Shown here in pieces: positions 63,476 through 64,000 of a DNA stretch of 64,000 nt. Within the stretch, counting starts at the first letter, position 1. Each line of letters starts with the position of its first letter. A program made the translations under genes and the position numbers. The DNA comes from Bacteroidota bacterium (GTDB lineage Bacteria > Bacteroidota > Bacteroidia > Palsa-965), in the NCBI GenBank assembly GCA_016194975.1, contig JACQAM010000025.1:1-64000 (forward strand). The letters run 5' to 3'. The notes beneath the pieces are model-generated. The model was given only the letters and a program-made list of their open reading frames with translations. It was not told where the DNA came from and did not search any database.

Positions 63476-64000
63476 ATGATCTCCTTCGACAATACTGAAA
63501 TTGCTTTTTCATCCAAATCGGATCGTGATCTGAAAAGATCATACTGGTTATTCCGCATCATCGGAAGTCCGTTCATGGTAAAAGTGGGAAGCGGCCTTAC
63601 GAAATTCGCACTTGCGATTCATTTCCCGATCAGGTGGATGATCAAGCCGACGATCTTCAAACAATTTGTGGGAGGTGAAAATATTGATGAATGTAAAAGA
63701 ACGGTGGATGCGCTGGGCCAATTCAACGTGGGCACTATTCTCGATTACTCGGTAGAAGGAAAAGAATCGGAAAAAGATTTTGATGACGGTGCGAAGGAAA
63801 TTGTGGCCACTATTGAACGCGCAAAGAATGACACCCATATTCCCTTCTGTGTTTTCAAAGTAACGGGACTCGCACAATTCGGATTGCTGGAAAAAGTTTC
63901 TGCGGGGAATAAATTATCGGCCGGAGAAGATGCAGCGTGGAAACGCGTGGTGGAAAGAGTGGAAACGATCTGTGCCACTTCTGAAAAATATTCCAAACCC
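63476..64000 (+). CDS. Proline dehydrogenase, 5' part (runs off the window)
   Basis: The first 175 codons of a proline dehydrogenase-like protein starting MISFDNTEIAFSSKSDRDLK. Bacteroidota proline dehydrogenases share RSYWLFRIIGSPFMVKVGS, FKQFVGGENIDECKRTVDAL and VGTILDYSVEGKESEKDFDD, and later FCVFKVTGLAQFGLLEKVS. The enzyme oxidises proline to pyrroline-5-carboxylate with FAD at the inner membrane. The FAD-binding C-terminal half is outside the window. The ATG follows a good -7 box. Divergent from aroB. Confidence 0.87.
   Translation, partial: MISFDNTEIAFSSKSDRDLKRSYWLFRIIGSPFMVKVGSGLTKFALAIHFPIRWMIKPTIFKQFVGGENIDECKRTVDALGQFNVGTILDYSVEGKESEKDFDDGAKEIVATIERAKNDTHIPFCVFKVTGLAQFGLLEKVSAGNKLSAGEDAAWKRVVERVETICATSEKYSKP

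Overview
The window looks like chromosome from a member of the Bacteroidota. It has proteins with the gliding-motility-associated C-terminal domain and with type A sorting domains of the type IX secretion system (T9SS), SprB-type adhesin repeats, a PorE-like OmpA lipoprotein, collagen-like surface proteins, and Bacteroidota-type -7 boxes (TAnnTTTG) in front of several genes. No rRNA, tRNA, CRISPR array, prophage or intact IS element was seen.

Layout. 1-14.7 kb is a block of large exported proteins, all on + : a SprB-repeat adhesin cut by the window edge and broken by a frameshift near 1055, a beta-propeller protein with a T9SS tail, a second SprB-repeat adhesin, and two related collagen-like proteins. 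15-22 kb (-) holds gyrB, an outer-membrane barrel protein and a 1045-residue TPR protein translationally coupled to it. 22.2-24.8 kb (+) holds an FtsE-like ATPase, alanine dehydrogenase and a DUF4258-like protein. 24.8-28.5 kb (-) holds two tandem lipoproteins related to the C-terminal part of DUF2723 proteins. 28.7-31.8 kb (+) is an M4 metalloprotease. 31.9-41 kb (-) is mostly housekeeping: a stand-alone rsmH, a MazG-like hydrolase, secA, a DUF2795 protein, a cobalamin adenosyltransferase, an ABC ATPase and an O-methyltransferase. 41-52 kb holds an alpha/beta-hydrolase (+), then (-) a PorE-like lipoprotein, queE coupled to a RhuM-Fic protein, an M20 amidohydrolase and a 1119-residue propeller/barrel protein. 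52.4-56.3 kb (+) holds a metallo-beta-lactamase-fold hydrolase, a TonB plug-only protein and an M13 peptidase. 56.3-64 kb holds two glycosyltransferases (-), murB (+), an AT-rich unknown gene (-), aroA and aroB (-), and the start of a proline dehydrogenase (+).

The least expected signal is between the genes. Many gaps hold short, often self-complementary sequences phased at 7 bp. The families differ in sequence (units such as TACGAAA, ATTTACG, GATTACA, ACTGACA, GNTGGAN) but share the rhythm. They sit against gene ends so closely that several stop codons lie inside them. Three small non-coding elements (127, 128 and 180 bp) with termini GGTAGTG/CACTACC and 8-bp target duplications lie inside these heptad palindromes, each in a different one. 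This nested repeat landscape is the best candidate here for something not yet described.

How the genes work together: the surface proteins and the M4 protease are probable T9SS cargo, SecA feeds the Sec step that precedes T9SS export, and the PorE-like protein is a likely part of the T9SS machinery. The rest is core metabolism (shikimate pathway, murein precursor, proline and alanine catabolism, queuosine, cobalamin) with no sign of one shared operon.
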